Below are positions 43,058-52,668 of a stretch of 64,000 nucleotides of DNA, one piece after another. Position 1 is the stretch's first letter. Each line of letters opens with the position of its first letter. Both the position numbers and the translations under genes were made by a program. A model generated the notes under the pieces. That model made no database searches. It was not told where the DNA came from and saw nothing but the letters and a program-made list of their open reading frames with translations. Source of the DNA: Amycolatopsis sp. EV170708-02-1 (GTDB lineage Bacteria > Actinomycetota > Actinomycetes > Mycobacteriales > Pseudonocardiaceae). The DNA is taken from assembly GCF_022479115.1 (NCBI RefSeq), contig NZ_CP092497.1:7502001-7566000 (forward strand), read 5' to 3'.

Positions 43058-43154
43058 ACTCTGGAAGGCCGCGCTGACACGGCCCCGCCACGCCGCTGAC
43101 ACGGGTGGTGTCAGCGCCGTGTCAGCCGGGTGTCAGGCCTCGCGGGGAGAGTGG
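43058..43154. promoter_or_regulatory. Divergent SARP-type operator-promoter
   Basis: On the plus strand GTGTCAG begins at 43108, 43119 and 43130, an exact 11-bp pitch. On the minus strand GTGTCAG begins at 43102 and 43080 with a degenerate GTGGCGG at 43091, again 11-bp pitch. In both directions exactly 11 nt separate the last heptamer from AGAGTGG (43148-43154 plus, 43062-43056 minus), which could contain the -10 element. This is the SARP binding architecture, facing the P450 one way and the ABC exporter the other. Confidence 0.8.
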
Positions 43155-43183
43155 CCGGCACAACCACCACGAAAGGCGACGCG

Positions 43184-44401
43184 ATGACTCAGACGGTTCC
43201 CGTCCCGCAGGGCCTCCCGATGGAGCGCGACGCGGGGCCCTTCGACCCGCCCCGCGAGATCACCCGGCTGCGCGAGGCCCGCCCGGTGAGTCCCATGATC
43301 TTCCCCGACGGTCACGAGGGCTGGCTCGTCACCGGTTACGACGAGGCGCGGCAGATGATGGCCGACACCCGGTTCAGCTCGCGCCAGGACATCGGCATCC
43401 TGCACGTGCCGTACGAGACGCCGGGGATGCCTGCCCCCACCGAGCCGTCCCCGCCGATGCCGGGCATGTTCGTCGCCATGGACCCGCCGGACCACGGCAG
43501 GCTGCGGAAGCGGCTCACCGGCGCCTTCACCGTGAAGCGGATGAAGCAGCTCGAAGAGCACATCGTCGAGATCACCGAGCGGCGACTGGACGCGATGGCG
43601 AACCTGACTCCGCCGATCGACCTGGTCAAGGAGTTCGCGCTGCCGGTGCCGTCGCTGGTGATCTGCGAGCTGCTCGGCGTGCCCTACGAGGACCGTGAGA
43701 ACTTCCAGGCCAACTCCGCGCAGCTCATGGTCAGGGACCAGACGCTGGAGGAGAAGATGGCCGCGTTCATCGGGATGAACACGTTCCTCACCGAACTGGT
43801 CACCCGCAAACGCGAGACGCCCGGCGACGACATCCTGTCCGACCTCGGCCGCCACGAAGACCTCACCATCGAGGAGCTGGCGGGCGCCGCGTTCCTGCTG
43901 CTGTTCGCCGGCCACGAAACCACCGCGAACATGCTGGCGCTGGGCACCTTCGCGCTTCTGGAACACCCCGAGCAGCTGGCCGAACTGCGCGCCGACGCGG
44001 CACTGCTGCCCAGCGCCGTCGAAGAGCTGCTTCGCTACCTGTCCGTCGCCGACATCTTCTACCGCTACGCCACGGAAGATCTGGAGCTCGGCGGCGAAAC
44101 GATCCCCGCGGGGTCGACCGTCGTCATCTCGCTGCTGGCCGCGAACCGTGATCCGCGGCGGTTCGAGAACCCCGACGCCCTGGATCTGCACCGCAACGCC
44201 CGCGGCCTGTTGTCCTTCGGGCACGGCATCCACCAGTGCCTCGGCCAGCAACTGGCGCGGATCGAGATGCGCGCGGGTTTCGAGGGATTGCTGCGCCGAT
44301 TCCCGGATCTCGCGCTCGCCGTGCCCGCCGGCGAGGTCAAGCTCAAGACCGACATGAACATCTACGGCGTCCACGAGCTTCCGGTCACCTGGACGAAATA
44401 G
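43184..44401 (+). CDS. Cytochrome P450
   Basis: Monooxygenase of 405 residues. The I-helix oxygen-binding motif is LLFAGHETTANM, the ExxR is in EELLRYL, and the heme-binding motif is FGHGIHQCLGQQLAR. Bacterial soluble CYP length. It presumably oxidises the product of the adjacent PKS. ATG at 43184 after GAAAGG; the open frame continues upstream through the operator and is not used. A 46-nt palindrome begins two bases after the stop. Confidence 0.93.
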   Translation: MTQTVPVPQGLPMERDAGPFDPPREITRLREARPVSPMIFPDGHEGWLVTGYDEARQMMADTRFSSRQDIGILHVPYETPGMPAPTEPSPPMPGMFVAMDPPDHGRLRKRLTGAFTVKRMKQLEEHIVEITERRLDAMANLTPPIDLVKEFALPVPSLVICELLGVPYEDRENFQANSAQLMVRDQTLEEKMAAFIGMNTFLTELVTRKRETPGDDILSDLGRHEDLTIEELAGAAFLLLFAGHETTANMLALGTFALLEHPEQLAELRADAALLPSAVEELLRYLSVADIFYRYATEDLELGGETIPAGSTVVISLLAANRDPRRFENPDALDLHRNARGLLSFGHGIHQCLGQQLARIEMRAGFEGLLRRFPDLALAVPAGEVKLKTDMNIYGVHELPVTWTK

Positions 44402-44403
44402 TC

Positions 44404-44449
44404 CTCGTGAGTGGCAAGGACGGTTAGAACCGTCCTTGCCACTCACGAG
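44404..44449. repeat. 46-nt palindromic repeat, copy 2
   Basis: Same arms as copy 1 (CTCGTGAGTGGCAAGGACGG...) with an AG centre. It starts two bases after the P450 stop codon and probably terminates that transcript 86 nt before the PKS start. Confidence 0.9.
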
Positions 44450-44534
44450 CCGATGCGCGATCCGGCGGCGGAAAGTGCACGATCGGGCAACAACGCCGTC
44501 ACCGCGGGGAGCGGCTCGGCGATACCTTCGGGTG

Positions 44535-47500
44535 ATGACCGAGATCCGCGGCGGGCTTCTGCGCCCGTTGGTGACCTTGTTACGCGAACAGCCGTCCGCT
44601 CGGCCGGCGTTCACCGACGAGCACCGGACCCTGACCTTCGGGGAACTGCTGGAGTCGAGCGGCCGCTTGGCGGCGGGGCTCGGGATCGCCCGCGGCGAAC
44701 GGGTGGTGCTGCACGTCGGCGGCCGCGTCGAATTCGCCGAGTACAGCCTGGCCGTCCTGCGGGCGGGCGGGGTCGGGGTTCCGGTGAGCACACGCTCGAC
44801 GGCGGCCGAGCTCGCCCGCGTCGTGGAGGATTCCGGCTCAGGCCTGCTGATCACGGAAGCCAGGCACGCACCGCTGGTACGTGAGCTCCGGACGCGAGTG
44901 GTGTTCGTCGAGGACGAGCCGTCGCCCCCGCGGGGCGAGCCGCGCGACGATCTCGGTCTCGACGAACCCGCGTGGCTGCTCTACACCTCCGGCACGACGG
45001 GCCGCCCGAAAGGCGTGCTGACGACGCAGCGCGCGATCCTCTGGTCGGCGGCGGCCTGCTACGGCCCGATGTACGGGATCTCCGCCGACGACACGGTTCT
45101 GTGGCCGCTTCCGTTGCATCACGCGTACGCGTTGTCGCTGGCCTTCGCCGGGACGATCGCGTTGGGCACGCACACGAGGATCGTCGATCGCGATCTGCGC
45201 GGAGCGCTCACGGCGTACCCCGGCGGCGTCCTCGCCGGTGTCCCGGCGACCTTTCTGAACCTGCGCCAGGAGGTTCGCGGCGTTCTCCCCGCGCCACGGC
45301 TGTGCCTGTCCGGGGGCTCGCCGTGCACCGCGCCGACCCGCGCCGCGGTACGGGAACTGTTCGGTATCGAGGTCCTCGACGGCTACGGCAGTACGGAAAC
45401 CGGCGGCAAGATCGCCGTCCAGCTCCCCGGCGAGGAGCACCTGACACCCGTGCCGGGAATGGAGATCCGCGTCGCCGGCGGGCAGATCGAGGTACGCGGT
45501 CCCGGCGTCGCCCCGAGCGCCGCGGGGCCGGACGGCTGGTACCGGACCGGTGACGTCGGCGGTCTCGCCGAGGGACGGCTCATCCTCGAAGGCCGCGCCG
45601 ACGACGTCATCGTGTGCGGCGGCCAGAACGTGCACCCGACGGAGATCGAGGCGGTCATCGCGGAAGTCCCCGGCGTCGAAGACGTTCTGGTGACGGGAAG
45701 ACCCGACGAAGTCCTCGGCGCGGTCCCGGTGGCGTTCCTCGTCTCCGACGAGCCGGATCTCGACGAGGTGCGCCGCCTGTGCCGCCGCCGGCTCTCGCCG
45801 TTCAAGGTTCCGGTCGCCTTCCACCTCGTCGGGCGCCTTCCCCGGACGCCGTCGGGGAAAGCGCTGCGGAAGGAACTGCGCGTACCGCCGCCCGAGGTGG
45901 AAACGCTGGTGCGCGAGGCGATCGCCGAGCTGTGCGACGTCGATGAGCGGTGGCGCGGGCGCCCCTTCGCCGAACTGGGCCTGACGTCGGTGGGCGGTGT
46001 GCACTTGCGGCACCGGCTGGCCGAGGCGACCGGATTGGGCCTCCCCCAAGCACTCGTCTACGACTTCCCCACCCCGGCCGCGGTCATCGGCGAGCTTGAA
46101 CGGCTACTGTCCGGGGAAAGCAGACCCGTCGCGACGAGGGCCGTTCCGGTTCGCGGCGGCGAACCGATCGCCATCGTCGCGACCGCGTGCCGGTTCCCCG
46201 GCGGAGTGACGTCGCCCGAGGAGCTGTGGAATCTGGTGGCCGGCGGCGTCGACGCGACCGGCGATTTCCCTGCCGACCGGGGCTGGGAGCACTCCGTCCG
46301 GTACGACCCGGACCCCGGCCGGATCGGCGGATCCACCACCCGCCGCGGCGGATTCGTCTACGACGCCATGGATTTCGACCCGGCCCTGTTCGGGATGTCG
46401 CCGCGCGAGGCCCTCTCGACCGATCCTCAGCAGCGGCTGCTGCTGGAGACGTCGTGGGAGCTGTTCGAACGCGCCGGTCTCGACACCGCCACACTGCGCG
46501 GAAGCGACACCGGGGTCTTCGCCGGGGTGATGCACGAGGACTACGCCAGCCGGTTCGAAGGCCACCGGATGGAAGGGCGGCTGGGCATCGGGTCCTCGCA
46601 CGCGCTCGCGTCCGGCCGGATCTCCTACACCTTCGGGCTGACCGGCCCGGCGGTCACGGTCGACACCGCCTGCTCCTCGTCCCTGGTGGCGCTGCACTGG
46701 GCCGTGCGCGCGCTGCGTGCCGGGGAGTGTTCGCTCGCCGTGGCCGGTGGCGCCACGGTGATGTCCTCCCCGCGCACCTTCCTCGAATTCAGCCGCCAGC
46801 GCGGCCTTTCCCCGGACGGCCGATGCCGTTCCTACGCGGCGGGCGCCGACGGCACGGCCTGGGCCGAGGGGGCGGGCGTGGTCCTCCTGGAGCGGCTGTC
46901 GGACGCCCGCCGGAACGGGCATCCGGTGCTGGCACTGCTCAGCGGTTCGGCCGTCAACTCCGACGGGGCGTCGAACGGGCTGACGGCGCCGAGCGGGCGG
47001 GCCCAGCGCGCGGTGATCGCGTCCGCGCTGGCCGACGCCGGTCTGTCCGCGGCCGACGTCGACGCGGTCGAAGGGCACGGAACGGCCACCCCGATCGGCG
47101 ATCCGATCGAGGCTGAGGCGCTCATCGCCGCCTACGGGCACGAGCGTGACCGGCCGCTGTGGCTCGGCTCCGTGAAGGCCAACATCGGGCACACGCAGGC
47201 CGCGGCGGGTGTCGCCGGGGTGATCAAGATGGTGGAAGCCTTGCGGCACGGGCATTTGCCGCCGTCGCTGTACGCCGGCGATCCGAGCCCTCGCGTCGCT
47301 TGGTCCGCGGGCGACGTGCGCCTGCTCGCCGAAGGCCGCGAGTGGCGGGCCGGTCCGAAACCCCGGCGCGCCGGGGTGTCCGCGTTCGGGATCGGCGGCA
47401 CCAACGCGCACGTTCTCGTCTCGGAAGCACCGCCGCCGCCCGAGGACGGAGGTCCGGCGTCTCTCGGCGCGCCGTGGCTGTTGAGCGCCGCCGGGGAGGG

Positions 47501-50500
47501 CGCAGTGCGAGCCGCCGCCTCCCGGTTGCTGGCGACCGTGGGCGGCCGGGACGAGGACGACGTCGCCTTCACCCTCGCCACCCGTTCCGCGCTGGAGCAT
47601 CGCGCGCTGGTCCCGTCCGGCGATCTCACCGCGCTGCGCGCACTCGCCACGGGCGAACGCCGCGGCTGGACCGTGCGCGGACCGGCGGCCGCGGCGTTCC
47701 TGTTCAGCGGGCAAGGCGCGCAGCGCGCGGGAATGGGCAAGGAACTGTCGGAGCGGTTCCCAGTGTTCCGCACGGCGTTCGACGCGGCGTGCGAGGCGCT
47801 CGGCGGCCGGGTCCGTGAAGTCGCGTTCGAGGGCGGGGAGCTGCTCGACCGGACGGATCACGCGCAATCCGCTTTGTTCGCCTACGAAGTCGGCCTGTAC
47901 CGGCTGCTGGAATCCTGGGGTATCCGGCCCGGTTCCGTCGCCGGGCACTCGATCGGCGAGATCGCCGCGGCGCACGTCGCCGGGGCCCTCTCCCTTGAGG
48001 ACGCCGGTGTCCTGGTGGCCGCGCGCGGGCGTCTGATGGCCGCTTTGCCGCCGGGCGGTGTCATGGTCGCGGTCCGGGCGGCCGAGGCCGAGGTCGCCCC
48101 GCTGGTCGGGGAATTCGCCGACCAGGTGGCGATCGCCGCGATCAACGGCCCTCGATCCCTCGTGCTGTCCGGAGCCGGGAGCGTGACCGAAGCGATCGCG
48201 GCCCAGTGGCCGGGTTCCACGCGGCTGCGCGTCAGCCACGCGTTCCATTCGCCGCTGATCGATCCGATGCTCGCCGAGTTCCGCGAGGTCGCCGCCGGGC
48301 TGACCTACCGCGCGCCGGAGATCACCCTGATCTCCGGCCTGACCGGCCGCGCGATCACCAGCGTCGACGCGGAGTACTGGGTGCGGCACGCCAGGGACAC
48401 GGTCCGGTTCGCCGACGCGCTGGACACCGTCGTCGCGGCGGAAACCGCCATCTGCCTGGAGATCGGCCCGTCCGCCGTGCTGAGCAGGGCCGCGGGAGCC
48501 ATCCTGCCCACAGTGTCCACTATGGACACGAGCCGAAGTGTCCTCGAAGCGGTCGGCGAGCTGCACACCACGGGCGTGCCCGTGTCGTGGCGATCGGTTT
48601 TCGGCGGCAGCGGCGCCCGCCGCGTCACACTGCCGACGTATCCCTTCCAGCGCGAGCGTTTCTGGCTCGACCCGCAACCGCGGCGGAGCCACACGGGCCA
48701 CGCGATGCTCGGCCCGGCGCTCGTCGCCCCCGACTCGCCCAGAGTCGTGCACGGCGGCTCGGCGGGAGTCCGCACGCACGGCTGGCTCGCCGACCACGTC
48801 GTCGGCGGCGCGACCTTGTTCCCCGCCAGTGCTTTCGTCGAGCTCGCCGTGCACGCGGGCGGACCGGACGTGGCCGAGCTGACGATCGAGGCGCCGCTGC
48901 GGCTCGACCGGTCCGAGGACGTCGCGCTCCAAGTGGTGGTGGACGGGCCCCGGATCGACATCTACGCCAAGGATTCCGACACCTGGACTCGGCACGCCAC
49001 CGGCCGTCTGGGGACCACGGAGGTCTTCGCACAGCCGTGGAAGGGCGAGTGGCCACCTCCCGCCACCGAACCGGTCGACCTGGACCGGGCCTACGCGGCC
49101 CTCGACTACGGTCCCGCCTTCCGCGCGGTGACGGGACTGTGGGCGGACGGCGACGAACTGTTCGCCGACATCGCGCTCCCCGAAGAGGTCGACGGCCGCT
49201 TCGCTCTGCATCCCGTGCTGCTCGACGCGGCGGTGCACACCCTCGCGCTGGCCGGAGCGCCCGGCGAAGAAGCGCGCGTGCCGTTCTTCTGGAGCGGCGT
49301 CCACGTGTTCGGCCCCGTCGCGCGCCGGGCGCGAGTCCACTGTGTACGGTCCGGCCCCGGCGAAGTCCGCGTCGAACTCTTCGATCCGGCCGGAACGCCC
49401 GTCGCGGTCGTGGAATCCCTGCTCACCCGGCCGCTGCCCGCCGGGAGCACGATGCTCTACGCGCCGCGATGGATCCCCGTCCCGGCCGCGAGCGCCGACG
49501 ACGTCCGGATCATCGAGGCCGAAGACGTCCGGGGCGTGCTCACCGCGCTGCAGGACACCCTCCCGCGCGGGGAACGCACCGTCGTCGTCACCCGCGACGC
49601 GGGCGATCCGGCGTCGGCCGCCGTCTTCGGCCTCGGGGCCGCCGCGTCGAGCGAGTACCGCGGCCTGGTCACCGTGGTCGACTCCGCGCTCCCGGTGGAG
49701 AAGGTGCGCGAACTCGTCGGCGGCAACCCCGAACCCCAGCTGTCGATCCGGGACGGCGTACCGCACGCGTTGCGGCTCGCCCGGACCGCGCCCGCGTCCG
49801 GCCGCCCGCTCGATCCGGACGGGACGGTGCTGATCACCGGCGGCACCGGCGCGCTCGGCGGCGCGCTGGCCCGGCATCTCGTGTCCGCGCACGGGATCCG
49901 GCATCTGCTGCTGGTCAGCCGCCGCGGCTCGGCCGCGCCCGGTGCGGACGAGCTTCGCGGGCTGCCCGCCGACGTGCGGATCGTCGACGGCGACATCGCG
50001 GATCCCGTCTTCGTCCGGCGGCTGGTCGACTCCTGCGATCCGCCGCTGACCGCCGTGGTGCACGCGGCCGCCGTCGTCGCCGACGCCGCCTTCACCGCGC
50101 AGACGACCGCCGGGATCGACGCCGTCTTCCGCCCGAAGGCCGGCGCCGCGACGATCCTGCACGAGGCCACCCGTCATCTCCCGCTGTCGGCTTTCGTGCT
50201 CTTTTCCTCGCTGGCCGGCATTTTCGGCAACGCGGGGCAGGCGAACTACGCCGCGGCGAACCGCTTCCTCGACGCGTTGGCCGTGCGGCGGCGGGCCGAG
50301 GGGCTTCCGGCGACGTCGATCGCGTGGGGCCTCTGGGATCTGGAAATCGGTCTCGGCTCGCAGATCCCAGCCGCGGCGCGGCATCGCATCCAGTCCTCCG
50401 GGGTGGCCGCGCTGACCCTGGAGGAGGGAATGGCCCTGTTCGACGCCGCGCTGGGGCACGCCGAACCGGTGCTGATCGCCGCCCGGCTCGACCCCACCGC

Positions 50501-50831
50501 CGCCGGGCTGCCCCCGATCGCCGACGGGCTCGGCCGTCCCGCGGCGAGACCCGCGCCGCCGTCACCCGACCGGCGCTGGCCGGATCGGCCCTCGGAGCCG
50601 GAACTGCGCGATCTGCTGCGGGTGGAACTCGCCGAGGTGCTCGGCCACCACGATCCGGGCACGATCCCCGTGGACAAGCCGTTCACCGAGCTCGGGCTCG
50701 ATTCCCTGGCCGTCATCGACCTGCGTACGCGGCTCCGGGAGCTGACCGGCGTCGAACTCCCCGCCCGCGTCCTCTTCGACCATCCGACCGTCACCGAACT
50801 CACCGGGCACCTGCGCGAAGGGTCTGGCTGA
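44535..50831 (+). CDS. Single-module type I PKS with N-terminal acyl ligase (AL-ACP-KS-AT-DH-KR-ACP)
   Basis: Polyketide synthase of 2,098 residues. Domains in order: acyl-CoA/acyl-ACP ligase (YTSGTTGRPKG, YGSTETGG); carrier protein with Ser485 in ELGLTS; ketosynthase (Cys713 in DTACSSS, later EGHGTATP and NIGHTQ); acyltransferase (Ser1139 in GHSIGE, HAFH near 1234, indicating malonyl-CoA); dehydratase (His1421 in DHVVGGATLFP, LLDAAVH); ketoreductase (GGTGALGG near 1772, Tyr1905 in NYAAAN); and a carrier protein with Ser2057. There is no enoylreductase or thioesterase. It should load a carboxylic acid and add malonate to give an enoyl-ACP once or iteratively; release needs another enzyme. The substrate is unknown. 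P450, exporter and SARP gene are neighbours. Confidence 0.93.
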   Translation: MTEIRGGLLRPLVTLLREQPSARPAFTDEHRTLTFGELLESSGRLAAGLGIARGERVVLHVGGRVEFAEYSLAVLRAGGVGVPVSTRSTAAELARVVEDSGSGLLITEARHAPLVRELRTRVVFVEDEPSPPRGEPRDDLGLDEPAWLLYTSGTTGRPKGVLTTQRAILWSAAACYGPMYGISADDTVLWPLPLHHAYALSLAFAGTIALGTHTRIVDRDLRGALTAYPGGVLAGVPATFLNLRQEVRGVLPAPRLCLSGGSPCTAPTRAAVRELFGIEVLDGYGSTETGGKIAVQLPGEEHLTPVPGMEIRVAGGQIEVRGPGVAPSAAGPDGWYRTGDVGGLAEGRLILEGRADDVIVCGGQNVHPTEIEAVIAEVPGVEDVLVTGRPDEVLGAVPVAFLVSDEPDLDEVRRLCRRRLSPFKVPVAFHLVGRLPRTPSGKALRKELRVPPPEVETLVREAIAELCDVDERWRGRPFAELGLTSVGGVHLRHRLAEATGLGLPQALVYDFPTPAAVIGELERLLSGESRPVATRAVPVRGGEPIAIVATACRFPGGVTSPEELWNLVAGGVDATGDFPADRGWEHSVRYDPDPGRIGGSTTRRGGFVYDAMDFDPALFGMSPREALSTDPQQRLLLETSWELFERAGLDTATLRGSDTGVFAGVMHEDYASRFEGHRMEGRLGIGSSHALASGRISYTFGLTGPAVTVDTACSSSLVALHWAVRALRAGECSLAVAGGATVMSSPRTFLEFSRQRGLSPDGRCRSYAAGADGTAWAEGAGVVLLERLSDARRNGHPVLALLSGSAVNSDGASNGLTAPSGRAQRAVIASALADAGLSAADVDAVEGHGTATPIGDPIEAEALIAAYGHERDRPLWLGSVKANIGHTQAAAGVAGVIKMVEALRHGHLPPSLYAGDPSPRVAWSAGDVRLLAEGREWRAGPKPRRAGVSAFGIGGTNAHVLVSEAPPPPEDGGPASLGAPWLLSAAGEGAVRAAASRLLATVGGRDEDDVAFTLATRSALEHRALVPSGDLTALRALATGERRGWTVRGPAAAAFLFSGQGAQRAGMGKELSERFPVFRTAFDAACEALGGRVREVAFEGGELLDRTDHAQSALFAYEVGLYRLLESWGIRPGSVAGHSIGEIAAAHVAGALSLEDAGVLVAARGRLMAALPPGGVMVAVRAAEAEVAPLVGEFADQVAIAAINGPRSLVLSGAGSVTEAIAAQWPGSTRLRVSHAFHSPLIDPMLAEFREVAAGLTYRAPEITLISGLTGRAITSVDAEYWVRHARDTVRFADALDTVVAAETAICLEIGPSAVLSRAAGAILPTVSTMDTSRSVLEAVGELHTTGVPVSWRSVFGGSGARRVTLPTYPFQRERFWLDPQPRRSHTGHAMLGPALVAPDSPRVVHGGSAGVRTHGWLADHVVGGATLFPASAFVELAVHAGGPDVAELTIEAPLRLDRSEDVALQVVVDGPRIDIYAKDSDTWTRHATGRLGTTEVFAQPWKGEWPPPATEPVDLDRAYAALDYGPAFRAVTGLWADGDELFADIALPEEVDGRFALHPVLLDAAVHTLALAGAPGEEARVPFFWSGVHVFGPVARRARVHCVRSGPGEVRVELFDPAGTPVAVVESLLTRPLPAGSTMLYAPRWIPVPAASADDVRIIEAEDVRGVLTALQDTLPRGERTVVVTRDAGDPASAAVFGLGAAASSEYRGLVTVVDSALPVEKVRELVGGNPEPQLSIRDGVPHALRLARTAPASGRPLDPDGTVLITGGTGALGGALARHLVSAHGIRHLLLVSRRGSAAPGADELRGLPADVRIVDGDIADPVFVRRLVDSCDPPLTAVVHAAAVVADAAFTAQTTAGIDAVFRPKAGAATILHEATRHLPLSAFVLFSSLAGIFGNAGQANYAAANRFLDALAVRRRAEGLPATSIAWGLWDLEIGLGSQIPAAARHRIQSSGVAALTLEEGMALFDAALGHAEPVLIAARLDPTAAGLPPIADGLGRPAARPAPPSPDRRWPDRPSEPELRDLLRVELAEVLGHHDPGTIPVDKPFTELGLDSLAVIDLRTRLRELTGVELPARVLFDHPTVTELTGHLREGSG

Positions 50832-51705
50832 GGGTCAGCGCGGTGAGCGCGACGGCGAATCCGGTGAGCTGCCAGCCGGTGAGGGTCTGGCCCAGCACCA
50901 GGAAGCCCGCGGCGGTGGCGACCAACGGGTTGGTCAGCGTCAGCAGCGAGACCGACGCCGGGGCGAGCCGGTCGATGCCGCGGAACCACAGCGGGTAGGC
51001 CACCGCGGTGGTGACGATGCCGATGTAGCCGTAGCCGATCAGGTTCGCCGTCGTCAGCGAGCTCGGCAGGCCTTCGAACAGGAGCGTCGCCGGCGCGAGG
51101 ACGACACCGCCCAGGGTCAGCTGCCAGCCGGTCATCGCCAGCGGATGTCCGGGGCGGCCCCATTTCTTGGTCAGGATCAGGGAAACGGCCATGAGCCCGA
51201 CGGCGACGAGCATGGCGGCCAGACCGAGCGGATCGAGCCGGGCCTCCGACGAAAGGGTCAGCAGCGCGACCCCGCCGGCGCCGGCGATCGCGGCGAGCAG
51301 GATCGGCACCGGGGTCCGGACGCGGAGCATCGGGAGCGCGAGCAGCGCCACCAGCAGGGGCTGGAGGGCGCCGAGGGTCGCGGCGACACCGCCGGGGAGG
51401 CGGTACGCGGCGAAGAAGATCAACGGCAGGAAGGCGCCGAAGTTGAGCATTCCGAGCACCGTCGTCTTCCACCACCACGACCCGTGCGGGAGCCGCCTGG
51501 TCAGTGCCAGCAGGAGCAGGCCTGCCGGGAGCGCCCGCAGCGTGGCGGCCAGGAAGGGCCGGTCCGGGGGCAACAGGGTCGCGGTGACGACGTACACGGT
51601 GCCCCAGCTGGCCGGGGCCAGCGCGGCGAGCGCGGCGTCACGGAGCGTCGGTTTCGCGGCCGCCGGTTCCGCCGGGACGACGGGCCGCTCGGCGATGATC
51701 GCCAT
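50800..51705 (-). CDS. EamA/DMT-family transporter
   Basis: Membrane protein of 301 residues with ten predicted helices in two EamA halves (ALAALAPASWGTVYVVTATL, FLPLIFFAAYRLPGGVAATL, IVTTAVAYPLWFRGIDRLAP). It probably exports a small metabolite. Its 3' end overlaps the 3' end of the PKS gene by 32 nt. It is divergent from a MarR gene across a perfect palindromic operator. Confidence 0.9.
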   Translation of the reverse strand: MAIIAERPVVPAEPAAAKPTLRDAALAALAPASWGTVYVVTATLLPPDRPFLAATLRALPAGLLLLALTRRLPHGSWWWKTTVLGMLNFGAFLPLIFFAAYRLPGGVAATLGALQPLLVALLALPMLRVRTPVPILLAAIAGAGGVALLTLSSEARLDPLGLAAMLVAVGLMAVSLILTKKWGRPGHPLAMTGWQLTLGGVVLAPATLLFEGLPSSLTTANLIGYGYIGIVTTAVAYPLWFRGIDRLAPASVSLLTLTNPLVATAAGFLVLGQTLTGWQLTGFAVALTALTLSQTLRAGAR

Positions 51706-51723
51706 GATGTCTCCTCACTGATA

Positions 51724-51786
51724 ATCTCAACGTTGAGATAACACCAGCGACTTCTGTCAATGTCAAGTCTCTTAATGTTGAGACGA
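51724..51786. promoter_or_regulatory. MarR-type operators
   Basis: A perfect 16-bp palindrome ATCTCAACGTTGAGAT lies at 51724-51739. A looser site, TCTCTTAATGTTGAGA, lies at about 51768-51783, just before the MarR ribosome-binding site. They flank the AT-rich promoter region between the divergent transporter and MarR genes. Confidence 0.8.
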
Positions 51787-51798
51787 TTGGAGGGCGTC

Positions 51799-52305
51799 AT
51801 GGCCGACGCGGTGGACGCGGTGATCGCGCTTTGGCGACACGAGCGGCCGGACCTCGAAGACAAGCTCTGGCCCGCCGAGGTGATCGGGCGCGTTCAGCGG
51901 CTTTCCCGGATCCTCGACCGGAAGCTCAAGGAGTTCAACGCCAAGCACGACCTGGAATCGTGGGAGTTCGACGTGCTCACCACGCTCCGCCGGTCCGGGG
52001 AGGCCGACGGCCTGACGCCCGGCGCGCTGCTCAAGGCCGCGATGGTCACGTCCGGGGCGATCACGAACCGCATCGACCGCATGGAGACCAAGGGCCTGGT
52101 CGAGCGGGTGCGCGACAGCGACGACCGCCGCTCGGTCAAGATCCGGTTGACCGGCAAGGGACGCCAGGTCGTGGACGAGGTCTTCGTCCTCCACCTGGAG
52201 AACGAAGCCGACCTCCTGCCCGACCTGGAACCGGCCCAGTGGGCCGAACTGATCGGCGGCCTGCGGCTGCTGCTCGAACACTTCGGCGACACGTCACTGG
52301 AGTGA
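51799..52305 (+). CDS. MarR-family regulator
   Basis: Regulator of 168 residues with a winged helix (LLKAAMVTSGAITNRIDRME, TKGLVERVRDSDDRRSVKIR). ATG at 51799 after TTGGAGGG; the frame is open further upstream but would run through the operator. It probably represses the divergent DMT exporter and itself. Confidence 0.9.
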   Translation: MADAVDAVIALWRHERPDLEDKLWPAEVIGRVQRLSRILDRKLKEFNAKHDLESWEFDVLTTLRRSGEADGLTPGALLKAAMVTSGAITNRIDRMETKGLVERVRDSDDRRSVKIRLTGKGRQVVDEVFVLHLENEADLLPDLEPAQWAELIGGLRLLLEHFGDTSLE

Positions 52306-52668
52306 CTCCAGCGCGGCGGCCGCGGCGTCCAGCGCGGCACCGGGATCGACGCCGAGCTCCCTGGCGGCACGCGCGTATTCGTCCGCCGCCGCCCGCAGGA
52401 GTGCCGCCTTGCCCGGCCGGTCGGCAATGTCGGCGACGACCGTGCCCTTGGCGCGAGCGGTGTACACCCAGCCGTTCTCTTCCAGCTCCCGGTAGACCCG
52501 AGCCACCGTGCCCGAAGCCAGCGCCAGATCCCTGGCGAGCTGCCGGATGGACGGCAACCGGGTGCCCGGCGCCAGCGCGCCGGTGGTGATCAACCGGATC
52601 AGCTGATCCCGCACCTGCCGCCACGGCGCGATCCCGAGATCCGTGTCGACGACGACTTTCAACGGCAT
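52294..52668 (-). CDS. GntR-family regulator (YtrA type)
   Basis: Short regulator of 124 residues: a GntR winged helix (APWRQVRDQLIRLITTGALA, IRQLARDLALASGTVARVYR) with only a short C-terminal helix, as in the YtrA subfamily that usually regulates membrane-transport operons. Its ATG overlaps the stop of the upstream membrane-protein gene. A matched inverted repeat precedes the operon. Confidence 0.9.
   Translation of the reverse strand: MPLKVVVDTDLGIAPWRQVRDQLIRLITTGALAPGTRLPSIRQLARDLALASGTVARVYRELEENGWVYTARAKGTVVADIADRPGKAALLRAAADEYARAARELGVDPGAALDAAAAALESLQ

Noticed and set aside
43130..43183. Upstream start for the P450
   Set aside because: It would translate the SARP-type repeats and promoter; ATG 43184 has a binding site and the usual P450 N-terminus.
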